Shown: positions 35,084 through 46,479 of the stretch, one piece after another
Layout: each line of letters opens with the position of its first letter
How positions within the stretch are numbered: position 1 is the stretch's first letter
NCBI RefSeq assembly: GCF_001625215.2
Contig: NC_030381.2
Location: forward strand, 4,365,131 to 4,429,130
DNA length: 64,000 nucleotides
Direction of reading: 5' to 3'
From: Daucus carota subsp. sativus
Lineage: Eukaryota > Streptophyta > Magnoliopsida > Apiales > Apiaceae
Position numbers and translations under genes: made by a program
The notes under the pieces: model-generated
What the model was told of the DNA's origin: nothing
Database searches by the model: none
The model's input: the letters and a program-made list of their open reading frames with translations, nothing else

Positions 35084-38000
35084 ATGCATCAGCTACAATT
35101 CAACCTCCGGCCAATTCTTCTCCGGCGATCTCGAACTCGAAACGTTAAAATAATTTATTGTCAGAATTTATCTTATTCCTCAGCCCCAGATTCTTATTCC
35201 CACCCCTCAACATCTTCCTCATCTTCACCATGGTTCACTCCCCTTCGAATCGCAATCTCGAAAGCCAATTTACGCCTCGGGACAAAAATCCATGCTGCCA
35301 TTGTCACTTCCGGTCACAATGCAGACCGGTTTCTGACCAACAATTTGATCACAATGTACTCAAAATGCGGGTCGGTTAAGTGTGCCCACAATGTGTTTGA
35401 TAATGCGCCTGAAAGAGACCTCGTTACGTGGAATTCGATACTTGCTGGTTACGCGTTGGGTAGTGGTATTGATAATTGTAATGTTGAAGAGGGGTTTCGT
35501 ATTTTTAGGCTTTTCCTTGGGAGCCCATTTGGTTTTTCGGGGAGTAGGTACACGTTGGCTCCAGTGTTGAAATTGGCCTTGATGTCGGGGTATGTTTGGG
35601 TTTCGGAAATGGTTCATGGGTATTCAGTTAAAGTTGGGTTGGAATTGGATTCGTTTGTTTCGGGTGCTCTTGTTAATATATATTGCAAGTTTGGTCGAGT
35701 TAAGGATGCTCGGGTTTTGTTTAATAATATGTTTGAAAGTGAAAGGGATTCAGTGTTGTGGAATGTGATGCTTAAGGCTTACATGGAGATGGGTGTCCAG
35801 AAACAAGTTTTGCATTTTTTTTCGTCATTTCATAGGAGTGGTTATCTGGACGCTGATAGTGTTAAGTATTTTCTCAGTGGATTTTCCACGGTCGATTTTG
35901 AAGAAGAAAATTTGTTTATGGACCAGGTTCAAGCCTATGCTTGTAAACTATTTATGTATGATCGTGCTGATGATGTTGTGTTATGGAACAAAACCTTGTC
36001 TAGGCATCACCAAGATGGTGAGAGTTGGGTTACTATTGCATGTTTTATGGATATGATTAAATCAACAGTACGCTATGATAATGTGACGCTCATTATTTTG
36101 CTATCTGCAATCACTAATATTTATAATTTAGAGTTGGGGAAACAGATTCATGGAATGGCTCTTAAATCAGGTTTTGATAGTGATGTGTGTGTTGCTAATA
36201 GTCTTATTAACATGTATTCAAAGACAGATGCGTTAATTGCTGCAAGAAAAGTGTTCAATGACATGGCTGAGTTGGATTTAGTTTCATGGAACTCGATGAT
36301 ATCAAGTTGTGTACAAGGTGGTTTGGAGGAGGAATCATTGACTTTGTTTTTAGATCTTCTATCTGTTGGTTTATGGCCTGATCATTTCACATTAACCAGT
36401 GTTTTAAAGGCATGTTCTTTGCTTGCAGAAATGTTTCTCAGTGAGCAAGTTCATGCATATGCACTGAAAACTGGGTTGGTTGCAGATAAATTTGTTGTCA
36501 CAGCTCTTATTGATGTTTATTCTAGAAATGGAAGAATGAACGAGGCAGAGTTTTTTCTAAAAGGTCAAGACGAGCTTGATTTAGCATCTTGGAATGCTAT
36601 TATGTCTGGATATATAAATTGTGATGATAGCAGAAAAGCGTTAGAAATCTTTGCCAAAATTTACAGAAGTGGGAAGAGGTTAGATGAGATCACATTCATT
36701 ACTGTGGCTAATGCCTGCAGCCGCTTGACTGGGTTAGAACAAGGCAGACAAATTCATGCATGTGTGGTAAAGTTCGGGATCGATTTAGATCTGACGGTCA
36801 TATCAGGAATCCTTGACATGTATGTTAAATGTGGAGCCATGGCAGATGCACACAATGTTTTCCAAGAGATTCCTATACCTGATCAAGTTGCATGGACATC
36901 AATGATCTCGGGATGCCTGGAAAATGGTGACGAGGATCGTGCCCTTCTAATTTACTATCAGATGAGGAAATCTGGTATAGCACCAGATGAATACACCTTT
37001 GCTACTCTTATCAAAGCCTGCTCTTGCTTAACTGCATTAGAACAAGGGCGACAAATCCATGCCAACGTGATCAAGTCGTTTTATGTTTCAGATACTTTTG
37101 TCTGGACTTCACTGATTGACATGTATGCTAAATGTGGTAATATAGAAGACTCCTATAATTTATTTAAAAGAGTAACTGTGAGGGACATTGGCCCGTGGAA
37201 TGCGATGATAGTTGGTTTAGCTCAGCATGGACATGGAAAAGAGGCTCTTAAACTCTTTAACAGTTTGAAATTTGTTGGCATAAGACCTGACAGTGTCACC
37301 CTTCTTGGAGTTCTTTCCGCCTGTGGTCATTCTGGCCTGACTTCTGAAGCTAATTCCTATTTTCATTCAATGTATAATGATTATGGTATTCAACCTGAGA
37401 TTGAGCACTATTCCTGCCTCGTGGATGCCCTTGGCCGTGCAGGGCGTGTTAAAGAGGCAGAAGAACTGATTGAATCAATGCCATACAAAGCTTCTTCTTC
37501 AATGTATACAGCTCTGCTTGCCGCTTGTAAGAGTCAAGGCAATATAGAAACCGGAAAACGGGTAGCTGACCAGCTTTTAGCTTTGGAGCCACCTGATTCG
37601 TCATCTACTTATGTTCTTCTATCAAACATATATGCGACTGCCAACCAATGGGATAAAGTAACTGATGCTCGAAGAATGATGAAGGGCAAGAATGTTAAGA
37701 AGGATCCTGGGTTTAGTTGGATAGATATTAAAAATAAAGTACATCTGTTTGTGGTGGATGATAAATCACATCCTCATGCTGATGTGATATATGACAAAGT
37801 AGAGGAAATGATTAGGATGATAAAAAAAGATGGATATGTGCCTGATAAGGATTATGTTTTGCTTGATGTGGAGGATGAAGAAAAGGAACGTGCTCTCTAT
37901 TACCATAGTGAGAAGCTAGCTATAGCTTTCGGGCTGCTAAGCACTCCTCCATGTACAACAATCCGAGTAATCAAGAACCTTAGAGTTTGCGGGGATTGTC

Positions 38001-38113
38001 ATAATGCCATTAAATATATATCCAAGGTGTCAAAACGTGAAATCATTCTGAGAGATGCAAATCGATTTCATCGCTTTAGCAACGGGAATTGTTCTTGTGG
38101 AGATTTCTGGTAA
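35084..38113 (+). CDS. DYW-class pentatricopeptide repeat protein, At4g33170-like
   Basis: A single-exon, 1009-residue PLS-class PPR protein with E, E+ and DYW C-terminal parts. Such proteins bind organellar RNA and usually specify C-to-U editing sites. The N-terminus is rich in Arg, Ser and Leu with almost no acidic residues (LLRRSRTRNVK), fitting import into mitochondria or plastids; which of the two cannot be told. Repeats run from about residue 85 to 800, with typical motifs such as SLINMYSK, LVSWNSMI and SLIDMYAKCG. The DYW domain keeps the deaminase zinc signature HSEK and CGDCHNA. The last residues are CSCGDFW, so the final triplet is DFW instead of DYW. Sequence and length agree with Arabidopsis At4g33170 as I remember it (about 990 residues). 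A worn 3' copy of this gene lies at 16501-16905. Confidence 0.93.
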   Translation: MHQLQFNLRPILLRRSRTRNVKIIYCQNLSYSSAPDSYSHPSTSSSSSPWFTPLRIAISKANLRLGTKIHAAIVTSGHNADRFLTNNLITMYSKCGSVKCAHNVFDNAPERDLVTWNSILAGYALGSGIDNCNVEEGFRIFRLFLGSPFGFSGSRYTLAPVLKLALMSGYVWVSEMVHGYSVKVGLELDSFVSGALVNIYCKFGRVKDARVLFNNMFESERDSVLWNVMLKAYMEMGVQKQVLHFFSSFHRSGYLDADSVKYFLSGFSTVDFEEENLFMDQVQAYACKLFMYDRADDVVLWNKTLSRHHQDGESWVTIACFMDMIKSTVRYDNVTLIILLSAITNIYNLELGKQIHGMALKSGFDSDVCVANSLINMYSKTDALIAARKVFNDMAELDLVSWNSMISSCVQGGLEEESLTLFLDLLSVGLWPDHFTLTSVLKACSLLAEMFLSEQVHAYALKTGLVADKFVVTALIDVYSRNGRMNEAEFFLKGQDELDLASWNAIMSGYINCDDSRKALEIFAKIYRSGKRLDEITFITVANACSRLTGLEQGRQIHACVVKFGIDLDLTVISGILDMYVKCGAMADAHNVFQEIPIPDQVAWTSMISGCLENGDEDRALLIYYQMRKSGIAPDEYTFATLIKACSCLTALEQGRQIHANVIKSFYVSDTFVWTSLIDMYAKCGNIEDSYNLFKRVTVRDIGPWNAMIVGLAQHGHGKEALKLFNSLKFVGIRPDSVTLLGVLSACGHSGLTSEANSYFHSMYNDYGIQPEIEHYSCLVDALGRAGRVKEAEELIESMPYKASSSMYTALLAACKSQGNIETGKRVADQLLALEPPDSSSTYVLLSNIYATANQWDKVTDARRMMKGKNVKKDPGFSWIDIKNKVHLFVVDDKSHPHADVIYDKVEEMIRMIKKDGYVPDKDYVLLDVEDEEKERALYYHSEKLAIAFGLLSTPPCTTIRVIKNLRVCGDCHNAIKYISKVSKREIILRDANRFHRFSNGNCSCGDFW

Positions 38114-39559
38114 CATCAAATCAATTACGAGTTGCCTAAAATTTTGTCAGAATATTGAATGTATAATACAGTTGCGAACAAGGTGGTATATAAGCTATTT
38201 ATTGAACTCGGTCGGATTATAGCCCAGGTTCTGTAATATATGTTATGATGTGCAAACAAAGCTCATGGTGAAGAACCGAAGACATCGCAGAAAGTAACCC
38301 CTTTATCTCTCTTGTACTTGTAGAATTTTGTACACACTCTTGTGTATGCCAATGTGACAATGTCTATGCATATACAATTGTTTCATTAAATAAATCTGTG
38401 AGTCAATAGTTTTCCTATTGATGCACTAATTAGGCACAATCTGGGGTACTTCAAATTCAAAAGCAGCAGCAAAACACATTCTTTCTGACAAGCTGGCATT
38501 GGGAAGATGGTGATTATCGTCGTGGCGAAGGGCATTGTTGCATCTGTCAAACAGTATTGTGATGAAGAGATTCATTTATCACGCATCACCTACAGGTTAT
38601 CTCCGTTGGTAACAGAAGTATTGACCTTAACTTTGTTTCTTTTACTTTATCCGTGGTCTGAACTCTGATGGTATGATATCATTAATTAGTAATTGAGTTT
38701 CAGATACCGAATATCATCAATCTTGTAAATATAACAGTGTATTTGTATTCTCTTCTGAAAACTCAGTACTCTGCAGGGTGGTTTGCAGCAACGTGCTTCC
38801 TGCGTATGGTTTCTACTATTAGCACAGCTGCTGTAAAGAAGCTTGCTATGTATCAGACCAGTTCGACTTCTGAGTGTATATAGGTTTTGAAAGCTTCAAG
38901 CTGAAGAATATAATGGAGCCTGAAGGATATATAGGTAAACCATCAAATCCAAGGATGTAGGGAACTTTAGATTACGACTATGAGTTGAATCTCATCGACT
39001 AGTTAGATTTATGTCTACCTTGACATGCAGCATACTTGGAGGAACATAGCCTTCATCTCTAAAGATTAGGAGATACCATTATTTATTTTGGTATAGTTGT
39101 ACTTGATCGTTTGTTTAATTATGAGAAAAATTGATTCCTTTTTGTCTTGGGTGTCTTGGGTGCTGCCCGACATCTTTGCAATCCAAAATGTCATATCGTA
39201 CACTGTTTATCCTTTTCCCTTTTAACGATACATGATCTACCATTTTAAGTTTTATAGTTATCCGACACTAATAAATGGTATTTTGGTTCATTTTTCCTAA
39301 CTCTGTTATTTGTAAAAATTGTGAATTTTATTGTAATATTTTTACTTTACTAAAGTTGTAAATTTATTTTAGTTTTTGATGAACTCTTTAAGCATTCAGT
39401 CTCAATGAATTCAAACATCCAATTTGATTACAACTTCATTTAATTTTGCAATATACATGTTTGAAGCAATTACAATATATGGCTACATTTACAATATATG
39501 TTTTCTGGTGATATTCTCCCAGCACAGGATCCTTTAACCCTTGTGCACGATTTCAGTTC
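38114..39559. other. Convergent intergenic region
   Basis: Lies between the 3' ends of the PPR gene (plus) and the BRCT gene (minus). There is no gene; 39080-39530 is AT-rich. The 38440-38930 part is less AT-rich and could be a long or spliced PPR 3' untranslated region. Confidence 0.4.
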
Positions 39560-42500
39560 TTATGCTTTTATTAGTAATTCATAGACATTGCTGTTGTCAT
39601 CTCCAGGAACACGTTTTAACATTTCAAAACTCTTCCGACTCCCCAGGAAATCAATGCGCTTAAACTCCATGTATCCATGCTCTGCTGTTTCTTTACTGGA
39701 GTACATTGATCGAAGCCGATCAGCATGCACTGAATCAGTGTGAATTGCCAACTCTACTTCCTCCTTCGACATGTTTTCCTGCACCCAAATTCCGAAACCA
39801 CTCAGTAGATATTCAGTTCACTAGTTACCTATTAACAGAGAAAAAGGGCAAGTAGAAGTAAAAAAGAGACTTGTATATATGTTTTAGGAGTCGGTGGTAA
39901 TAAATAAATTCTGTGTTCCCCAAGTTATCAACACCATAATTTGGAAAAAAAAGCGCCAAAAAATTATCAATGACGAAAGCGAATAAAAGTAAGCACCTGG
40001 TAGAAGGCATATATGTAATCTAACACCTGCAAACAAGTGAAACCGCTGTCGCTAAAAAATGACCTTGAACAAGGTCCCATCTCAGCAAATCGATCTACTG
40101 GAAAGAGTATTGTAAGGAAATGGTTTTTAAATATCACTGCACCTTTTTCACTGCAAGGAGAACCGTAAGTTTTATGGGATTAGCTTAATGTGATTAAAAT
40201 GATTCTAATATGCTTGAAAACAAATTGAAGCGTATAACAACCTTTCAGTAAGTTTTCTAGTGAAGTTCACAAATGATGCAATTGATTCCTTTTCATCCAC
40301 ATTTGCATTATAGAAAACAGATGCATGATCTTGACCAGCGTTCTCAAAGCCGGAAGATTCCGTGTAAATAGCAGCAGCACAGGTTGGTTCCGATACTGAC
40401 CAGCAGACTGATTCCAAAAGCCTATTTGGTGTTATTGGGCGTATTGGGGTCTGGCATCTCTGCGATGACAAAAATAAAAATGACACCTTTTACAACGCGT
40501 GAATATTTAGCCTGGTCACTAACAAAATTAAATATCATAGATTACTTCTGCAAATAATTGACTTCTATAGGATAAAGCATTAATTATCATATTTTGTAAC
40601 GATTCGCAAGATTTACTTTCTTCCATACCTACAGACTACAGTTGAAGTAAGGTAACATATGTGTTTCATATTAAATGTGGGCAGTAGGTAATTGGCCACA
40701 TACCCACAGAACAGACAAAAGGCCAAACATAAGAACCAAGAGAATATTCTGCTGCTTCAAATATTCACTTACCTAAAGTTGAACTATGTCATTTGTAGTA
40801 TATTATGTTGTTCCAAGTTTGTCTAGGGACGCTAATTATAAATGACATGCTCATCCAAAATTTTCATGTTTACTGAAAGCACTAGGTGTGTATTAGACAT
40901 AAGTTAATTTGCAAGTATACTAAGCTCCGGCTATGCTTGTCTGATACAAACTGAAAACTGATAGCATATATGGGTAAAACGATTCAAAATTAATCCTGAA
41001 AAGATGCATTAATTGCAAAAATATCATAAGACTAAGTTGCAAGACAAGTGAGTCGACATTCTGAAAAAATAATCAAGTCTCATAGACCATCTAATTATCA
41101 TAAACACACACACAAAAAAAAAAAAAAAAAAGCAAGCATAAGTGACTTGGAAAAAAAAAGTCAACTACATAAATTACTAAAAAAAACCTGCATACGGCGA
41201 ACCCGACGTTTTCTAACCCCACTTTTAGCCAGGTTTGCCATATTTTGACGTGCTTCATGGCTGACTTTAGTACCAGATTTTAGAGCATCAGAGGAGCAAG
41301 TATCTTTGTTCCTTTCCTATAAAGGATTCAAAGAGAAAGATCAACATATGAGCTGGCCAATTGGGCGTATAGAAGAAACTACAGAACAGAGTACATCTTA
41401 GCATGACAGAATATGGATAAAAGAAAGAAAGCAAATGGTAATACCTCTACTGCTAAGCCACTTTGAACATTTTCAAGTATAGTTCCAAGCTGCCGAGCCA
41501 AATCAACAGATATGTGAACTAATCTCGGGACTCGTTTTTCCTTGGCTGTTTTCAAAACCCACAATGGCTGTGAAACATCATATATATGTCAAAAACATAC
41601 ACAAAAAATAATAATAATCGAAAGAAAACAAGGGGGAAGTCAGAAACAGATTCATCATATGCTATGATCAGCTTGAAGCCCAATTAAAACTATATTCACT
41701 TTGTATATAAGGTAGACCAAACGGTGAAAATAACACCATTCTTTTTACTCGCACACGCAGAGTAGACAAAACAGAAAATTGAGAATTATTATAAATTTTC
41801 TACCAGGCCTTTAATTTAAGTGTACCTCTAAAAGAAATGCACGTAGGACACGAAAATCTTTTAAAAGGAAAATGAACCAAAAAAAAATTCTCTACTGCAC
41901 AGTAATGTTCATAATTTTAAACGCATACCAGTTTCACACAAGAACTTACTGTAACAAGATTATCTGAGTGGCCAATATATTTTCCAACTGATGTCCCTTC
42001 ACACACTACATGGCTGGCATTGCGACCACCGCCGATCCAGTGATTAACTAGTTTAGCACCTTGCAAAGTAGCAGCCTCAGCAATCTGAACACATATGCAT
42101 TTTAGTATTTAGGAGAGTTTCAAACTTCAAAGTCACTTATATTTAAAGAATCTGAAATCAGCAGGGCCAAGTCTAATACAAACATAAGCTCTACAACACA
42201 TGAAACTCTGAAATAGAAGATTTGCAGGAACCCAAGTCAACAATAAATTATTTGTCCAGATATAACAAAAGATGAATACATTATACATTCTTTAAAAAAA
42301 AGGCAAGTAGATCTCTTAAGCTGCAAAAAGTCTCTAAATTTAACAAAATCTGACTGAATTTACCTTATTTTGCAGTTCAGCAGGAACATCTGTGTCAATA
42401 AACAAAGAGGAACCAGAAAGAATCAAATCCATACTTCTGTTCGAGTCTCTCACTGTAGATCGCACATCTAGTTGATTGATTGTGTCAGACTGCTTAAAGT

Positions 42501-43852
42501 GTTCAAGCATACCTACAGGAATACAGTAATTTTCTGTGTTGGCATAACGAGAAAGCCCATTTGAATCATCTCTAAGTATCCCATTCTCCCCAACATTTTT
42601 AACACCATAAAGAGATTCATCCAACCGCACTGCAACAAACAGATTAGTGATAATGTTAAAAAATGTGAGTTAATAGTCTACTCAGATTCAGCTTACCACT
42701 TTTTAGAATATTCACACTGATATGAAAGAAGGTGATATTTTTATAACTGAAGCCTGATGTATGCCTGGGATATCCACATAATGACACACTCCAGAGAGAA
42801 TTATATCCCTATTCACTATACTTTGCATGCTTGGAAACAGGCGCCAACTCAGCTTTTAATCAAGGATAGTTCAATTCAGCAAGCAGAAGTATGATAGTTA
42901 TTGCAAGAAGTTTGACAGGCATTGAAATGCATATCAGTTACAGATAATTTAAACCAACTAGATCTTCCAGATTATGATTAAAACGTAAGATCTCACTTAC
43001 AACTTTTATACGATCTAGGTAAACATACTCAGGGGAAAAACATGGAGTAAAAATACATAAAACTGGAGCTCTTAATGATCAAGATTTTCTAATCAAAATA
43101 AACAGAACAAATAAATGATAAATGAACCTGTTTATCAGCCTTGAATTTATGATGTACTTACAAAACCTAAATAGACAATACAAAAAAATAACTCTTACCA
43201 TTTCTTCTGACACTATCCATAAACCATCCTAGTGTTACAATGAAGAGACCGTTTTTTGATCCATATTTGAGGGCATGCTCGTATTTAAGTCCATGACAGC
43301 TGTAAAGTGGGTTAAGTGTTTACACAATCAAGTGCCAGAGTGCGAAATGCAATTACATAAGTAAGATATGAAATTACATAATATTAAAAAGATCAATCTT
43401 CAATACAACTTGGAGTGATTACATAATATGATATACTACAGATGGCGATTTACATACACGCAACAACTATCATCAACAAATGAGAGATAATTTTAAATGA
43501 TTAGAAAATGGTGGCACTTTCTCCACTCTACAGCAGGATTAAGAAAAAGGATATCTGAACTATCAAATGGGTACATTTAGGATGCAAATCCGAACTATAT
43601 TTGCCACCCAATCTCCTAGTCACATCCATCACTTGTTTCCTTCCATCTGCAAGTTAGTCAATATATATGGACATACATTACAAAACTTGCACATATCAAA
43701 AGATGCAACATCACCACATACACATTTTAAGCTAACCAATATATAAAGAGAAATAACAGAAAAGTATCAACATCATAAGAAGCAAATTCAAATACTCAGC
43801 AACATAATGAATAAGAAATGTGTGAGAGATAGTGGAGGGAGGGGGGGGGGGG

Positions 43853-43883
<31 letters not shown>

Positions 43884-44168
43884 GAGGGAGGGAGGGAGAG
43901 AGAGGGAGAGAGAGAGAGAGAGAGAGGGAGAGATGATACCTTTAGAAAGACCAGTAACACAAATGACAAGACCAGAAAAAGGGGCATGTGGGTGAGTAGA
44001 AGAAGTTGAAACAGAAGCAGAATCATGAGACATTTGAACACCAACCAATCTCACTGAAGGAGAAATTGAATTCACAAGTAGTCTTGAACACCCTTTACTA
44101 TTAACCACCTCAACTTCTCTCCCACCGCCCATCTTCAACAACCTACTAGTACTTCTTCCCACGTACAA
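39560..44168 (-). CDS. Tandem-BRCT domain protein
   Basis: Probable nuclear DNA-damage or genome-maintenance protein with two BRCT modules, which bind phosphopeptides. The model has ten exons, read downward: 44168(or 44132)-43940, 43646-43555, 43301-43199, 42629-42364, 42084-41950, 41567-41445, 41316-41188, 40459-40242, 40150-39997, 39778-39560. Length is 555 residues from the first ATG or 543 from the second (MGGGREVEVV), which I cannot decide between. BRCT 1 runs from FSGLVICVTGLSK through RRLGGKYSSDLHPKCTHLIV to GLFIVTLGWFMDS, with the conserved Trp. BRCT 2 runs from LSGSSLFIDTDV through GGGRNASHVVCEG to PLWVLKTAKEK. The C-terminal region (HFLTILFPVDRFAEMGP, GFTCLQVLDYIYAFYQ, FKRIDFLGSRKSFEML) is conserved in the plant family and has no known activity. 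The intron between exons 2 and 3 is of the U12 AT-AC type. From memory the Arabidopsis counterpart is At3g43930, next to DCL3. Confidence 0.88.
43302..43554 (-). other. U12-type AT-AC intron of the BRCT gene
   Basis: A 253-nt intron between the BRCT-1 codons for LIVQ and SCHGLKYEHALKYG. On the minus strand its 5' end is ATATCCTTTTT, a full match to the minor-spliceosome donor consensus ATATCCTT. Its 3' end is TTTAC. A branch-site match ACACTTAAC lies about 10-11 nt before the terminal AC, the spacing expected for U12 introns. No GT-AG alternative keeps the frame and the conserved BRCT sequence. Confidence 0.88.
43836..43935. repeat. Purine microsatellite (G)n and (GA)n
   Basis: A run of about 16 G followed by GA repeats and GGGA words, in intron 1 of the BRCT gene. 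On the transcribed sense it is a long polypyrimidine tract (CT and C) starting just after the donor site of exon 1. Confidence 0.95.
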
Positions 44169-44999
44169 TAGTTGGGGCGATAAAGATTCAATATTGATTC
44201 AAAACATGATGAGAAATTGAAAAAAGAGGCAATATTTAACCAAAACTCCAAAAGATTGAAATGGGTTATTAAAATTACATCTAATATGAATTATTACAGA
44301 TGTGGATAAGCTGAGTGAAAAAGAAGGGTTTGAGTAAGAAGTGAAGAACACAGATGAATATAATCAGAAGGAAGGTTGTTGATCTGTGAGTATTCAATTC
44401 AAATAATCCGCCACTGATGGCTGGTTTGTGACAATAATAAAATCGAATCGCTTTTGGAGAAGGGCCGTCGGTTTGATAAATTATCAAATCGATTAAAATC
44501 AGCTGCGAGCCCTCCTAAAAAAAAATTGGTTTAATCACGAATAATCCTCGTTTAATTTTATTCAATAAATTATTAAATTAATTAAAATATTTAATTATTA
44601 TTTAAGTAATTATCAAAGTAATCTCTGATCAATCAATCCAATTAATTCATGATTAATACTTGTTCCGTGTCTCCACTTATTAAGTCCAACTTTCACTTCT
44701 TATAATACATGTAATAAGTGATTTTTAATTTTTGTAAAAGTTTTTATAATTTATTGAGTATACAAATTATTAATATAATAATCATTTTTTTAATATATAA
44801 TTGATATATTTATATAAAATTGAATTTTAAAAATAAAGATAAATCACTAAAACAAGATAAGATTGAACTTCTGAAATTTTGACTAATAAATTATTTACAC
44901 AAAAAGTACTACAAATTTTTTTTGTTTGATACATTTATATTCTCCCCCGTATCAAATCTTATATTCTTGAAATTATTAATACTATCAAAACTAAATTTC
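44169..44999. other. Promoter side of the BRCT gene and AT-rich spacer
   Basis: The presumed 5' leader and promoter of the minus-strand BRCT gene occupy about 44169-44500. From 44510 to 44999 the sequence is very AT-rich with no gene. Confidence 0.4.
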
Positions 45000-45017
45000 A
45001 AGAACTACTGTAGGTAT

Positions 45018-45669
45018 GTCATTTCAAAAACAAAAACAAAAACTCTTCCCTATAAGTTTTCTTTTTCTCTCTTCTCTCTAGCCGCCTCCTCTTTTCATCT
45101 CCGACGGGGCTTCCATCGGTTTCCGGTGGAAAGCCCCAAATCTTTTCGTTTGATTGCTAGTTTTTGATTGTTCTTGCTTTTTCATTGAGTTTCTTAATAA
45201 ATCTCCATCTTCGGGGAAAGTTTTCTTAGATCTATATCACCGAAACTTTCGATTTTCGTTCTTATTCGCTTCCAGAGGCCTTTTTGGATTTGTGAGTGGA
45301 TCGATTATCTCCTAAGCGTCGTGGTGCAGATCTAATTGTATTAGTTTGTTTTGATTATAGTTTGATTTCTCTCCCTGGTGAGACTGTGTGATTTTTCTCT
45401 CCTTCTTTTGTGAGAGTGGTTTGGATTCATAGATAAAGCCTTTCGGGAATTACATTTGTGGTCGATAGCTCAAACGGAATTTTTGGAAAAAATGCTGAAC
45501 ACAGAGCAAGAATCTATACATGTACCATCGTCAATTTCAACATCGCTTATTTGTCTCATCTTGGGTATGAAGACAGGCATGTTAATTTTTTCTATGTTTG
45601 TTCGACTCGATCATTCTTATAGATGCCGTATGGCCATTATTTATTGAATTGTCTCCTTTTTTTCAAAAA
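45018..45669 (+). mobile_element. Short LINE-derived non-autonomous retroelement, copy 2
   Basis: A 652-bp insertion bounded by a perfect 18-bp target duplication, AAGAACTACTGTAGGTAT, at 45000-45017 and 45670-45687. It starts with a C/T-rich leader, has a strong hairpin (GGGGCTTCCATCGG paired with CCGGTGGAAAGCCCC, about 45107-45138), and ends in an A run. There is no reverse transcriptase frame. Long variable target duplications with a terminal A tail indicate mobilisation in trans by LINE machinery. A second copy in the other orientation is at 6836-7390, sharing both 5' and 3' blocks. Confidence 0.85.
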
Positions 45670-45696
45670 AAGAACTACTGTAGGTATAAATTAATA

Positions 45697-46256
45697 CTCC
45701 CTCCGCCCCCTGAGTTATATACATTGGGGACGGGAACGCGGCACGGACTTTAATACTCTTGTAAAGTACTCCCTCCGTCCCAATCAATTCTATACAGTTT
45801 ACTTTTTGGGATGTCCCATCATTTCTATACATTCCCAAAATAGCAACTTTTTATAATATAAAATACTATTACACCCACTACATTTTCCCACTATCTCCAT
45901 TCTATAATAATAAAAACACTATTACACCCACTACTTTCCTCCACTATCTCAAATCTATTATTAAAAAATATATGGGTCCCACCACTTTACTCACTTTCCA
46001 TCTCAAGTTACTCATTTCTTACACTTTTTCTTGGTCTCCGTGTCCAATCCCAATGTATATAATTCATTGGGACGGAGAGAGTATAGTTCTATAACTTATT
46101 TTTAAATTATTTTTTTTGAATAAAAGTATGAATGTTATATTTTTATTCAGAAAAAAATTTTAAAAAATAAGTTATAGATCTATATTTTAGAAGAGCATTA
46201 AAGTGCGTGTCGAGCGGTGAAAAAAAAACGTATAGAATTAAATAGCAGAGAGGGAG
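45697..46256. mobile_element. Stowaway-like MITE carrying a nested Stowaway
   Basis: Outer element: CTCCCTCCGCCCCCTGAG at the left and AGCAGAGAGGGAG at the right, with TA on each side. Its interior (TATAGTTCTATAACTTATTTTTA ... AAAAATAAGTTATAGATCTATA, then AAAGTGCGTGTCGAG) is the same family as at 6541 and 10167. A second MITE interrupts it at 45769-46081. It begins ten bases after the target duplication of the LINE-derived insertion. Confidence 0.8.
45769..46081. mobile_element. Inner Stowaway-like MITE
   Basis: A 313-bp element starting CTCCCTCCGTCCCAATCAAT and ending ATTGGGACGGAGAGAG, with TA at 45767-45768 and 46082-46083. Removing it restores continuity of the outer element (TTGTAAAGTA joined to TAGTTCTATAAC). 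Its internal segments (CACTACTTTCC, ATCTCAAATCTATTATT, GGGTCCCACCACTTTACTC) match, in reverse, the Stowaway element at 7858, so both belong to one subfamily. Confidence 0.8.
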
Positions 46257-46479
46257 TAAAGTTTTAAAAAAATACAACTTTAAGACAAAGGCCATTGCAT
46301 GTCACCATGTTTGACAAGAACTCTAACATGCAAGAATTGGAGGAGAGTATACAGAAACAATGGTCTATGTTCTAAGATTATATACACAGCTATATTATAC
46401 TGGCAGTCCTCTACATAAACTAGCTTGATCTGCAGAATACATGTCCTTGTCATTGAATAGTAGATTCCGCAGCTATCGA

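Noticed and set aside
40142..40150. An 8-nt microexon in the BRCT gene
   Set aside because: I first split this region to keep the frame. Reading straight through from 40150 gives an uninterrupted, family-like HFLTILFPVDRFAEMGP, so no microexon is needed.
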